The translations under genes were made by a program, and so were the position numbers. A model generated the notes under the pieces. It was given only the letters and a program-made list of their open reading frames with translations. It searched no databases and was not told the DNA's origin. A stretch of DNA of 64,000 bases from NCBI RefSeq assembly GCF_000276665.1, contig NW_004955463.1:8734816-8798815 (forward strand), given 5' to 3'. The DNA comes from Chinchilla lanigera (lineage: Eukaryota > Chordata > Mammalia > Rodentia > Chinchillidae). Shown one piece after another: positions 9,586 to 21,180 of this stretch (position 1 is the stretch's first letter; the number at the start of each line of letters is the position of its first letter).

Positions 9586-11025
9586 GACTTTTTTTAGTGA
9601 TAAAATGATTTTATTGCTCAAAATGAGGATTCATTGTATTATGTTTATTTATGTATCATTTTCTGTTCCTTGAAATCTGGAATACTTATACTATCACAGG
9701 ATGGGTAGGCTTTCCTTTGGTATTTCAATCTCTATTTCTGAAATTTTCAACACAAAAATTTGCTTGGTAAAAAGATTTGAAACTTAAATGAGCTTTATAA
9801 TTATCAAGCGACCTTTCGAAGTCTCCAAATAACAATTTATAAAGGAATCACTAGATTCAGATTTTATCATTTCTTACTCTCTTTTGGATTGCTAAAATAA
9901 GGTCCCATCGTTGAGCTGATGTTCTTTCTTAAACAGAGTTTGTCAAGGTTGTTTTGTATGTGAAGGCCTCATTGTTTGGCCTGTCGTTACACTGGATCTC
10001 TGCAAAGATCATAGAACATTGGAAGAGCCTGCTACAGTTCTTTGCTTGGAAATGCTGGTGATTTCATACAGGTTGTATTATTTTAATAACACAGAAAAAA
10101 ACCCAGTAAAAACACAAAGCTTTAATGATAAAATGTCAATATCATAATGTTCAAACTAGTGTTGTCAAATATGGACACACAGAGGCCATCCCTGGTGCGG
10201 TATGGCATGCTCAGCACCAACATCCCTATCATATACTCTATCACGAGCACATGTTTCATAGCCAGAATGCTAACAGCTGTGTTTAGGTTTGTATGCATTT
10301 GTGTGCTCCATCTCGGCGTACTACTGTCAGCAAAGAGACTGGGTCAGATCTTTTGATTTTTAGGCTCTAAGAGATTTTATACTTCCTAAGCTCACTCAGA
10401 CTTGGAGTTTACCCAAATGCAGGATACACAGTACTGGGCTTTTTTCCCTTCTGAGTTGTTTTGAGGTTGTGTTGTTGGTGTTTAACCTGGCTGACACCTA
10501 CTCACTGCTCATGAACCAGATGGTCTTGGAAAGCAGTCCACTTACCAGCCTGCCTCAGCTTCTCCTCTGAACGCACCGCCACTGCTCCGTGCCTCCTTTA
10601 GATTCCCCTTTCGTCTTGTCACTGCACTTACCAGGGCACACGGTGACAGTCTATGTCTCAAAAAATGTTTTCTCCTCCTTTATGAGGAGACTTCTTTGAC
10701 AGAAAAGACAAGCCATATTCACCATCATCTCCCCCATGCCCAATACAGCCCCTGGATGTGTCATAAACTCTGAAAAAAAAAAAAAAGCTTGGTAATGGGC
10801 GCTTAAATTTTTGAGATTCTCATATGGTCTTCTGCATTTGGAACAGATGTCACCATTTCACCTGGTTGATTTTCATAAAGACAAGCATTAGGGAAAGAAG
10901 AAAGAAGAACATTATTCTGCAAGATACCTTAATGTGCTGTGTTGTGAACATGAAGTTAAGATTTGGTTCTTATTCATGAAGATTGTCTTTAAAGTTCAGA
11001 ATTTTAATTACCATAAAACACCTTT
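9586..11025. other. Unique sequence with one duplicated 38-bp segment
   Basis: No gene or RNA recognised. 9674-9711 is similar to 11333-11370 (see separate entry). An A14-type run lies near 10772-10785. Confidence 0.45.
9674..9711 (+). repeat. 38-bp dispersed direct repeat, copy 1
   Basis: AATCTGGAATACTTATACTA and its continuation match 11333-11370 with four mismatches in 38 bp. No known element covers it. Confidence 0.75.
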
Positions 11026-11140
11026 GGGGGCTGGGGATTTAGCTCAGCTGCACAGTGCCTGCCTGGCAAGCGCAAGGTCGTGAGTTTGATTCCTGGTACC
11101 GGAAAAAAACAAAACCTAAAAAAAAAAAACCAAGAAAAAC
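11026..11140 (+). mobile_element. ID SINE
   Basis: GGGGGCTGGGGATTTAGCTC head, A box TAGCTCAGCTG, CCTGGCAAGCGCAAGGTCGT, B box GAGTTTGATTCCT, then GGTACCGG and a long A-rich tail with C interruptions. It retains several CpGs, suggesting a fairly young copy of the same subfamily as 1405-1504. A clean target duplication was not found. Confidence 0.9.
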
Positions 11141-11255
11141 AAACCTTCATTTCTTACTGGTATCACTGTTATTTTGTAATGTCCTCAATAGGAAACATCT
11201 GATTGAAATGTGTTTTGTTAGATATTTTTTATTTTACCTCATGACCTACATTTTC

Positions 11256-11330
11256 CTCAAGGCCAGCCTGGGCTACATACTGAGTTGAAGTCCAGGCTTA
11301 ACTGCATAGCAAGACCCTGTCTCAAAAAAA
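11256..11330 (+). mobile_element. 5'-truncated B1 SINE
   Basis: Only the 3' half of B1 is present: AAGGCCAGCCTGGGCTACAT, the internal duplicated block, then CAAGACCCTGTCTCAAAAAA. The A tail abuts the second copy of a locally duplicated 38-bp sequence. Confidence 0.8.
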
Positions 11331-11332
11331 GG

Positions 11333-11370
11333 AATCTGGAATACTGATACTATCACAAGGTGGGTAGACT
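11333..11370 (+). repeat. 38-bp dispersed direct repeat, copy 2
   Basis: Matches 9674-9711 (34 of 38 positions) and starts two bases after the A tail of the truncated B1. Confidence 0.75.
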
Positions 11371-11487
11371 ATAAAGCTCACTCAAGAAATCAGATCGGTA
11401 CTTTTGATAGCAACTCTTTTAGATCTATGCTGTTTGTGGAAATTGTAACTTAAAAATTCAATTTAAAAGTAATATCCTCTTTAAAAA

Positions 11488-12520
11488 TAATTTTTGTCAA
11501 AATTTTTAATTTCAGAAAATCATAGATTTACATGCATTCATAAGAAATAATGCAGAGTATTTTGACATGATTTCCTCTAGTGGTATCTTGTAAGACTTTC
11601 ATACAACTAGGATATTGATATTATTATAGTTAAGATACAAAATATTTTCATTACTACAAGCATCCTTCTTGGCTAGCCTTTTACAATTATACCTACTTCC
11701 TTTACACACTCCCTCCAAATTGGGTAACCATTACTATTTTGTCATTTCAAAGATGTTATATAAATGGATCCAAACCGTATTTACCTTGTTGACATTGACG
11801 CCATTGTAATTTCCTGGTGATTCTTTACACTAGCATAATTCTCTGGAGATTTACTTAGGTTGTTTTATATCAGTGTTCATTCCTTCTATCACTGCATTCT
11901 CTCTCACTGTGTGGATATTTATTCATTTACTCACTGAAGGGTGTTTTTGGCAGTTATAAATAAAGTTGTTCTAAACATCCATGTTGAGGTTTTTGTAAAT
12001 ATAAATTTTAATTTCTCTATGACAAATGCAGAAGTGTAATTAGGCAATCTCTATGGAAGCTACATGTTCAGTGTTTTCAAAGAAACTGGCAAAATATTTT
12101 CCAAAATAGCTATGCTTTTTTATATTCCCACCAACAAGATAATAGCAATCTAGTTTTTCTATAACTTTACTGGCATTTGTTGTTATCACTATTTTTTAAT
12201 TGTACCTCTTGTAATAGGCATAGTGTGATATTTTATTGTTGCTTTCATTTATATTTCCTTGATAGCTAATGATGTTGTACATCTTTTATGTGTCCATTTA
12301 CCATATGCATATCCTCTTTACTGAAGTGTTACTTTGTGATCTTTGCTCATTTTCTAATTGGGTTGTTTTAAATTGATGAACTTTGGGAGTTTTTTTTAGG
12401 TCCTTGATAACAGCCCTTTGTTGGACATGTGACTCACAAATAACTTCTCCCAGTCTATACTTTGTCTTTTCATTCTCTTTACTGGGTTATTTACACAGCA
12501 AAAGATTTCAGTTTTGATTA
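11488..12520 (-). mobile_element. Old L1 (L1M-like) 3' fragment
   Basis: Antisense L1 landmarks run in the expected order. They include AAATGGATCCAAACC-type sequence, CAGTTATAAATAAAGTTGTT, TATTCCCACCAACAAGATAA, TTTCATTTATATTTCCTTGA, TTTGCTCATTTTCTAATTGG and CCCTTTGTTGGACATGTGAC. They correspond to the end of ORF2 and the 3' UTR on the minus strand. Heavily diverged, with no intact reading frame; an ancient 5'-truncated insertion. Confidence 0.85.
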
Positions 12521-14396
12521 AAATACTGCTTTACATTTGGTTGGCAACCACATACCTAAAGTTTCTCCTGATAGGAAAACTTGCCCTAGATAATGTTAAC
12601 TCATATTTTCATATTCATAGACTTATAGGACCTTTTCTACTAATGTCATGGAATTTTAGCCTGCACAATAATAATACAACTAGAATCCTAAATTGCTAAT
12701 TACTTAACTGTCCTTTCTTGCTCAAAGCTTAAACTGTGCACTGGCTTCAAATAACTCTGTGCCAAGGAAGGAGGATACAAAACTCATAATTTGTGGTTTC
12801 CTTGCTTCAGGGACTTACATTTTATTGGATTACATCTCAATTTTTACTTGGTAATTTCCTTCCTGCCATTTGATGAAAAAGAGAGATAAATTCTTAATTT
12901 CTAATTTAACTATGAAACCTGAAGAAATAAAATAATTTGTATGTCTTCCCATCAGACACAGGAACACATTTACACAGTTTTAAACTTCATTTCCTAAACC
13001 CTGTTTTACAAACCAGATATGACTTCAGACATAAAAGGTTGCTTTCAAAGCATATTAGCACTTAACAAGAAGTTATGATAACAAAGTAGTACTTTTGTAA
13101 ACAGTTTATAATACTAAAATTTAAAGGTGAATTCCTGTGCCAAGTTATAATTATGTAAAAGTTACAACTACATTTGAGCCAAGTTAGAATTAAGCTCTAA
13201 AAAATATCAACGCGTGACTTTTATAATGACATAACTATCAATAATTATTTCTGGCTTTTAATTCTGCTAGTATCTGATTGCTTTAAAGATAATCATTATT
13301 TTTGGTCATCATGATATTTACTAGAGAGAACGTTTTAAACTTTTGATGATGTATGTGATTTGGTTTGGCTGAGCATGCGGAAAAAATTGACTGATAACCA
13401 AGGGTGCCACAGGGTTGCATATCATCATAGCTTTACCATGGTGATAGAGCATGATGTCACAAACTCGTGAGACTGACTCAATGAACCATTTAGACAGAGG
13501 ATGCAAAGTAATAGTGGTTCATCAACGTGTATGTCATCTTTGCTTTACATAACATTATTAATTAAAATGGGCTGAGCATTTCTCAATGAGATTATATAAA
13601 GATATGATACATATTCAGACTTGCCTGTACATGGCTAAGCTGGTTTTAAATTGAGGTTTTTCAAAAAGCCAAAAAAATCAACATAAACAGAAATTGACTT
13701 ACAACTGTGTTCTTTTTCTTTGCATTCTGAAAAGCACACTCATTAATCACAGCTAAATTCATGAAAATTTCATCAGTATGCCTGTTCTTTTCTTAGTGAA
13801 TGGCGACGTTTTTCAGTTTTAAAACTGGCACAGAAAACCTAGAGAGAAAAGTTCTTAAGGCTCTCATACTCAGAGATTAAGAAAATAGTTTTAGATTTAA
13901 AATTAGGCACTTGCCCTGATCACCTTGGTTGGTACATGCTTTAGGCTACGTTTCCATGACACAACCGGATGCAAACGACCTGGCAGCCTTGGTGCCTGCG
14001 TGGTGTTTGTATCATCTCCGTGGAAGCAAACACCCGGTGTGCTGGGAGCACATATTTGGCTCTGTGACTCAGTTATTTTATATACCTGAGAACTTGCAGA
14101 CCTTCCTCTCACTCTTTGGTATCAGAATCTAGACAATTCCTGTCCTTTCAAGGGTGTTTAAAGAGCTCAGAGAGAAGCTTTCGTTTGGAGTCCCAAGAGA
14201 GACCGGAAATCGGTCTGGATTTTCAATTAGAAATTTAAAATCTAATGTTCACAATGGGCTCGGAGGCCTTGCACAGTGAAAAAGTTCTAAACTGCGCCTA
14301 TCAGTTTATGACTTTCAACTTTTAGTCTTAATTTTCTCATGAAAGTGAAGAGAAACCATAAATGCATCATGGTTGTTAGAATTCAAAGTAAAACAC
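12521..14396. other. Unique AT-rich sequence
   Basis: No gene, RNA or repeat supported. Short open frames at 13321-13506, 13903-14112 and 13929-14132 look like chance. Confidence 0.4.
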
Positions 14397-14700
14397 ATTT
14401 TATTTATGTATTTTCATTAGTACATATTTGCAGTCCATAATGATCACGTTGATCATCAGAACACATGCTAATTTAATGTTCATCCCCTACCCCTCCCATC
14501 CTTCCATCCTCCTTCCAGCTCTTGGTCCACTTCCTGTTTGCAAAACCTCTACTTCTGTTTTTTTTTTTTTTTTCTTCAATTCTTTCTTTTTCTTGCGGCT
14601 GTTCCTTCCCTTTCCTCTCCCCACCCTCCACCTCTCATTTCTTTTCCCATTTGAAGAAGATCTCCCTTCTTGCTATGACCTAGCTTTTCTTTTGCTCTTC
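14397..14700 (-). mobile_element. L1 3' UTR fragment (polypyrimidine on + strand)
   Basis: Starts T-rich (poly-A tail on the minus strand), then degenerate L1 3'-end sequence and a long C/T-rich stretch (CCCCTACCCCTCCCATCCTT; later a T16 run). This corresponds to the G-rich polypurine tract typical of L1 3' UTRs. The 113-codon open frame across it (14428-14769, +) is a by-product of the pyrimidine bias. Confidence 0.5.
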
Positions 14701-17700
14701 ATTTATATGTTTGGTTTCTCTTGGAAGGGAAATCATTTACTGCTCAGTGTAAGGTGGGCACTTAATTAATGATAGAATTCCCTTCACAGCACATATCAAC
14801 AAAATCTTACTACATTTGTGTTTTGCGCATTTTGTATTAATTCTCTTTTCTATCCCAGAAGCGTAGAGACCACATAGCCTCCATCATTTCCTCTCTCTCT
14901 TATCCTGGAGAACACATGGCTGTTAACTTATCTAAGGCCATTCAGGAAGAATATAGCTACACAGAGACAGGAAAAGACCTGCTTTTTCCTGCTTAAACAC
15001 ATACCTTCCTTTGCACAGAGTCAATGACTCTTCCTCCTTCAGGTTTACCTGAACCTAGACCAAAAAAACCTGTGTTCATTATGTGCTGAAGGAAGTCAGA
15101 CCCATTTTTCTCTGCATTGCCCCTCTGGCTTTTTGGCACTTCCCACGTTCTCCTCATTTGGAAAGGATTCATCATGTTGTGTCTCACAAAGCAACTCTAT
15201 TGTTGCTTATTTTCACTACAGGGAAAAGGTGAAAGACCTCACTCAAGCCTGTAGAACGGTGGAAGTCCCTGGTTAAACCCAAGTTCTGGCTCAGTTATTC
15301 TAAAATCTAAGGATTTCACCTTTTTAAAGTGTTGTAAAACTATTAGATCCTCTTTGATGCTTTTTCATAAAGCCTGTGTTTAGGCCAAAAGGTTAATTTT
15401 GCTGTATACCAAAAGCTGGGTACTTCACTGAAAAAAAGGGACTAGAAATCAATTCATTGAGAACATGGCATCAAAGGCTAGTTCCATTTAATCAACTGTC
15501 TCTGAGAGCTGTCATGCTAAATTTGAGCTAGAGGGTGGATTCCAAACTTGGGAGCAAATGGTGATCCTTTATAGAATTGAAGTTTAATAACTATTCGGTG
15601 AGGTACATTGGACACACTAACTTTGGTTATCTTGGAAAGTGCGTGGCCAAGCCCTCCCCTTTGTCTTTTGCCTATTGGTAAATCCTTTGCTCAACACTGA
15701 TGGGCTTGTTCATATGCTTCTCTTGTATCCCAGGTAAGTGGTAAAGTTAGCAATACAATTCCTCCAGAATAAGGGATGCAGATGAGTAAATAAAGCAATA
15801 GTGGGAGAAACAAGAATGAGTGGGGTGTTCCATGCAGAAAAGATGCAAAACGGTGGACCTTGTCAAGAAATAGCTTGACTAAAAAGTGACTTTTAGAAAA
15901 GTGGTAGTTAATACCAAAAAGTAGGCATTACCCTGCATTTGCTAAAAAAAACATGATTTTCTAGAATGCATTTCTGTGATAAAGTTGCTTAAATTTAAAA
16001 TGAGGAAAATTTTTAAATAAGTATAAAATATTCTGGAAATTTCTTGACAGTATAACTCATGTGTCTTCCTTTGTTAGATCAATATCAGTGACTCAATACT
16101 TTGATTTTATCTGGGGATTTCTATGCACAATAAATTTTTTATGTGTTTCCACATATGAATTATTGTACCTGCTTGGAATTTAGAATAGATTAAACAGACT
16201 TGAATCTTCTCTTTTTCTTCTTTGTAAAAAAGAGCAGCAGCATCAGTCAAGACATTAAACCAATTGACTTGTTATAGGTTGAAATAATATGGACATTTTC
16301 TCAAGGTTGAGGCCATATTTTGCTAACCCTATGCACATTGATCATATTTTTTTTGTTTGTCTCTCAATACCACGATGAGAAGTATCATTTTTTCCTTGGG
16401 AAGCCCAGTTTTTTGAAAATCAAAGAGGTGCTCTTGACTAGTGCAAATCCAGCCATAAAAAGCATCTCTAATGAATGAGACCATTTTGAAAAAGCTAACT
16501 TTCCCTTTGAGCCCTGTCCAGCTTATGTGAAAGATGGGAATATCTTACCTGTAAGTTCCAAGATAGCTTTATCTGTCTATGATTAATTTCTCTCTGGAGA
16601 AAGATCAAACAAAAAGCGCTTCCCAGGTGGAGCCTTTGCAGTAGGGTAACTCAAATAGAATTTCAGTCAAGAAGCAGCCCTGATGTGATATTTGATACTG
16701 AAAGGCAATATCAAATGTAATCATCACCTAACACCACACAGTAATAGCCAAACAAGGTTGGATGGTGGTTTGCACACCACATGTCTACAAATGAATTTCC
16801 CTGAACAATCTTGCTTCATTTTGCAAGATCACTGAGCCACATGATTTGCCTTCCTCTGTTTATTTCATTGTCTACATGACATGTATGCTCTGAATGTGCA
16901 GTTCAACCACTACCAAGTGGCCATGATTCAAAATGAATGTTAACAAAAACAATGGTCCACAGTGATACTGGCTTTTCTATTCTTATATAGTTACAAGAGC
17001 CTAGGTTCATTTTTATTTTCTTCCTACCATGCCTATAGTTATCATCTACTAAGATTGAATAAGATGGACTGACTATCACAAACAGTGGGTATATTTCATA
17101 TGGATTCCTAGTTGCCTTAAATTTGGCTTCAGGTACCTGAGCATCACTAGAATCAGAGAGAGTGAGGCTGTTATCTCTGAGGGTCTATTCTGCAAGAAGT
17201 TTTTTTTAGCAGTATCCCTTTTGGTAGGGATAAGGAAGCAGATATGTTAGTTTTATTTCCACAAGAATAAAAGCTTGAAAGGAAACCAGTTCTCAACATG
17301 CTGACTTGCTGAATTCTGAACTAAACCTCAATTTGTTTGTGTCCTTATATTCTCACTAATAGTATTAAGAACTATCCATAGAGATTATATCACTTGTATC
17401 ATGCTATTTGTGTCAGATAAAATCTTAAATCAAAATGACTCAGTCTGAAATGTCGTTTCATTTGATGGCAATCTTTTATCTGACAACTCTATTCTCCATT
17501 TTCCTGTTGTGGATGTGATGTCTTCAGAAGAAATTCAGTAACTGATTTTTTATTTCATTATGTTTCAGGATTTACATACACTAACAAAAGACATCTTCTG
17601 AGAGGTATTAAGGTTTTTAATAAGCTATTCTTCCTGCAAAAAAAAGAGATGCCAGTGTTGGCAGTAGCTATGAAAACCAGAACCATAGACTGACCCTCCT

Positions 17701-18299
17701 GGCTATCTCATTTGTATTTATTCTTGGTTTACTAAAATATTTGAGAAGAGGAATGAATAAAAGGCTTAGAAGGCTTCTCATGTCCATGCTCCACTTCTCT
17801 ACAGTGACCAGAAATAGGCTAAGAGGGAAGGTTAGACAAGATCAACCTAAGTTCTATACTATGATATAGTCATGGAGCAGAGTTCTGAAAGCATTTTCTT
17901 AACTCATACTCACTTAGTTCTTACAGCACTAAAAATTTCTCAAGTACACCCACGCAGGGGCGCGTGTGCACATGCATGCGCACACACACACACACATGCT
18001 ATTCACAATGAGAACACCAAAGTCCAAAAGGCCCTAGATAATTGTAGGAGCCAGGACAACGAAGCTCTCTCCTGAATTTCATTGGAAATTCTTTACCTGT
18101 TTCTCTCAAACACTCCTGCAAAATGACAATGAGGCTAACACCAGGGGAGATATTTATATCATAGATAGCTACATGAAGAGAAAGTAAGTACTCTCTGGAC
18201 ATCAGTGTAAAACAATATAAAGAATATATCTATTTATGCTTAATTCTATGTATTCTCTTAGTCATTTCTAATTTTCAAAAAAAATAAAACTAGAAAAAA
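14701..18299. other. 3.6 kb of unique AT-rich sequence
   Basis: Only a short CA-type microsatellite (17944-17998) was identified. No splice-bounded open segment was convincing. Intronic or intergenic DNA. Confidence 0.4.
17944..17998. repeat. Alternating purine-pyrimidine (CA)n-type tract
   Basis: CGCGTGTGCACATGCATGCG followed by a (CA)n run. It is almost entirely alternating purine-pyrimidine and so a candidate Z-DNA former. Confidence 0.8.
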
Positions 18300-18945
18300 A
18301 GTTTGAGAGAACAGATGTTACCATACAATCTTGCAATCCCACTACCAGGTCTATGTCCAAAGGAAATGAAATCAGTATCTCAAAAACACCTGCATTACTG
18401 TATCCATCCACAGACAGATCATCAGAAGATGTTTTCTACATGCATAATAGATACTATTCCACCACAGAAAGCATAAAATCCTGTAATTTACAATAGTAGA
18501 GATGGACCTGGAGGATGTTATGTAAAGTGATATAAGTCAAGCACAGAAAAGCAAGCACAGCATTGTGTCCCTCATAAGTGGCAGTTAGGAAAAGTCTTGA
18601 TCTCATATAACTGAAGAGTAGAGCAGAGGTTCCCAAAGTTGGTGAATATGGGAGGAAAGTGATAATTTGATCCATGGTTACAGTGTAATTAATAGGAAGA
18701 ATCCATCTGATGTTGCATGGCACAGGAGTATAAATATAGTTAACAGCACTGCATTACAGATCTCAAAATATTTAGAAGAAAGAAACTTGTACTCCCCATA
18801 AAGCAATGATGAGTTTAAGGTGATGGGTATGCTAATTACCTTGAGTTGATCAATAGCCACTGTACAGATAAATCAAAACATCACATTGTACCCTATAAGA
18901 ATGCTCAATTATTATGTATCATGTAAAGATAATTTTTAAAAGATG
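18300..18945 (+). mobile_element. L1 3'-end fragment
   Basis: Sense-strand L1 ORF2-end and 3' UTR landmarks in order: TTGCAATCCCACTACCAGGT, TGTATCCATCCACAGACAG, GAGATGGACCTGGAGGATGT, TAAAGTGATATAAGTCAAGC, CAGAGGTTCCCAAAGTTGG and TACCCTATAAGAATGCTCAA, ending in A-rich sequence. Frames are broken; 5'-truncated old copy. Confidence 0.88.
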
Positions 18946-19956
18946 ATAATTGACTTACAATAGATTGCATGATAAAAATAGAGCATGCCTATCTTACTGT
19001 AAATCCCTGTGAGGACTTTTTCCAAATTATATATCCCAGAAATCAAAATTTTGTAGATGATCATTAATTTTAATAGAATATATTTTAAAGTTTGGATATC
19101 TATTCCAATTATATTATTCAGGCATTCCTGAGCTTAGTTATACATGTTCACTTCAGTTTGAATCTCCAACAATATTTTAACATAAAAAAATGTCCTGTGA
19201 TGCCATAGAAACTAAATTGCTAAACAACTTGCTGAATTGTTGTTAGATTTAATCACTAATACCTGGGTCTAGAAACAAATTTATTTTTAGTAATGATGTC
19301 AGTGCACACATTTGGACAAAAGTCATTGAGCACAAATCACCAAGTGGATTTAAAATACTCTCCTCAAGACCTTTGCCACTGTTATTGGTTTGATACCACA
19401 TGTTTGAGATTTTGGTTTCAGGAAGATTTCTTAGCAGGTTATTTTATCAGTAGAAATAAAATACCTTGAGTTTAAATTAGTGTAATCTCTCAAGATCTTG
19501 AATTTGACAATTTCATAATTTTTATGTAATAGTAGCTCCAGGGCATTGAAATTGCACTTTAATCGGGCTTGATTCTGAACGGGAGATCCCAAATCTCTGA
19601 GTTGTTTTATTTCTTTTCACCCCCTAAAGCACTAGAAATGGTTGGCTCTGATATGCACCTAAGGCAACCGCAAGATGAGGCAAAACAGGATTGAGATGAA
19701 AACCAAGCTCACCCACATCCTACGTCAATTAGCTATTTTTTTTCTTTGTAAACAAAGGGAGGAGGGGATTGGAGCTTTTACGGTACAAGTTCCTCTGCAT
19801 CTTCATCCTCCCTCGGGACTTATCTTCTGCCTACAACTCCCCCTCACTCCCCAGCGTAAGCGGACAACAGAAAATGTTTTTTCAAAGTGCCATTCTTTAC
19901 TCTGACTTCACCTTAAAGTTCCCCATCACATTGAATTATCTTGAAATAATCTTCAG

Positions 19957-19998
<42 letters not shown>

Positions 19999-20257
19999 AG
20001 GGAGAATGAGTCTCTGAATTAACAAGATGAAAGATGAATATTGAAAAAGGGATGCTTAAAACTGTGCAAGTGAAGTAAGTTGTTGATAGGATTGAGGCGC
20101 AGAGAACTCCCTGGGGCTTTGGTTCTCTCACTAGCCTAAAGAAGAGAAAAGAGGAGAACTTAATTCCAAAATTGCTGCCACTCACTTTTCAGAAGTGTCA
20201 GGGTTTTTTGAGAATTACAAACAGTTATAAGCATTAACAGTGGACTTCATGAGAAAA
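18946..20257. other. Unique sequence with a (GT)n microsatellite
   Basis: Nothing coding supported. 19560-19870 is somewhat more GC- and CpG-containing and includes a forkhead-type TTGTAAACAAAG site (19747-19758), so a regulatory element is possible but unproven. Confidence 0.4.
19959..19996. repeat. (GT)n microsatellite
   Basis: About 38 bp of uninterrupted GT dinucleotides; potentially polymorphic and Z-DNA prone. Confidence 0.97.
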
Positions 20258-20410
20258 TTCATTTATTCATTTGGTATCTGTTGTATGCCACACAGTGTAC
20301 TGGGTAACATAAAAGATGAACGGCATTTGTGTTGAAACTTACAACCTAACAGAAGAGACCTAAAAACAAAGAGTAGAGATGTATTGTGGTAATAAATATG
20401 TGGATGCACT
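20258..20410 (-). repeat. L2 3'-end fragment
   Basis: TTCATTTATTCATTTGGTAT, then CTGTTGTATGCCACACAGTG and a decayed continuation match the antisense L2 3' end (..TTATTGAGCACCTACTATGTGCCAGGC..). Confidence 0.55.
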
Positions 20411-20888
20411 GGCTTCATAGAGTAAGGATATTGTAGCAAAATCTTAACACATACAGAAGAATGTGCTGTTGAAGAAAAAGAAGTGCGAAAGTACTTCAGG
20501 TAAGAAACAGCCTGTTCCACAGAGTAGAGGCTGTGGGGAGCCCGAAATATTAGGGGAAGGGCAAGCAGTTCAGTGCGGCTGGCACAGGAAGTCTGGGATG
20601 GGAACTGGCTGGCAAGGGAAGAGAGCTCTAGAGCCAAAGTCAAAATGATTGAATTTTAGATATAGCAATGTCTACAAGAAATCTGGCCACATGATGAGTC
20701 GGTGACTGCTAGAGTGAAGATGATGTGTGTAGACTTTCTGGAGACTAAACAGGAATAGAATTTTTCAGCATTTAACATGGAGTGGACACTATGCAAAATT
20801 ATATTAACCTTTCACCTCTAATTTTTACCATAACCACTGTTCCTTTCAATAAACCAATAAATTAGTAGTACAATTTCCTAAGCTATCT

Positions 20889-20920
20889 TGTGTGTGTGTG
20901 TGTGTATATATATATGTATA

Positions 20921-20959
<39 letters not shown>
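20889..20959. repeat. Compound (TG)n(TA)n microsatellite
   Basis: A TG run, mixed TA/TG, then a TA run of about 30 bp. The TA part is self-complementary and can extrude a cruciform. It abuts the tail side of an L1 fragment, from which it may have grown. Confidence 0.95.
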
Positions 20960-20965
<6 letters not shown>

Positions 20966-21180
20966 CTTCTTTCTTTTTTTCTTTTCACCTATCCCTCATC
21001 CCAGTTGTTTTTTCCTTTTGAGCAGTTTCTTTCCCTTTCCCTTTCACAATATCTATTGTATGTTTTGGATTTTGTTTACTCTTTCAGTTTCTTACACTAG
21101 GGAGACAATATGATGTTTACACGTACAGGTCTGATTTATTTCACTCATGAGTATGGACTCTAGTTCCTGTGCAAGTTTTG
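20960..21180 (-). mobile_element. L1 3' UTR fragment
   Basis: A pyrimidine-rich block (CCCTTCCTTCTTTCTTTTTT) followed by TTTATTTCACTCATGAGTAT, the antisense counterpart of the L1 segment reading ..TGCTAAGTGAAATAAG... Short and diverged. Confidence 0.55.

Noticed and set aside
14428..14769. 113-codon open frame with many Phe/Leu/Pro
   Set aside because: Product of a polypyrimidine L1 3' UTR tract and not a membrane protein.
18624..18660. CAGAGGTTCCCAAAGTTGG as a hAT terminal repeat
   Set aside because: It is the standard L1 3' UTR phrase in the correct position of the L1 fragment at 18300-18945.
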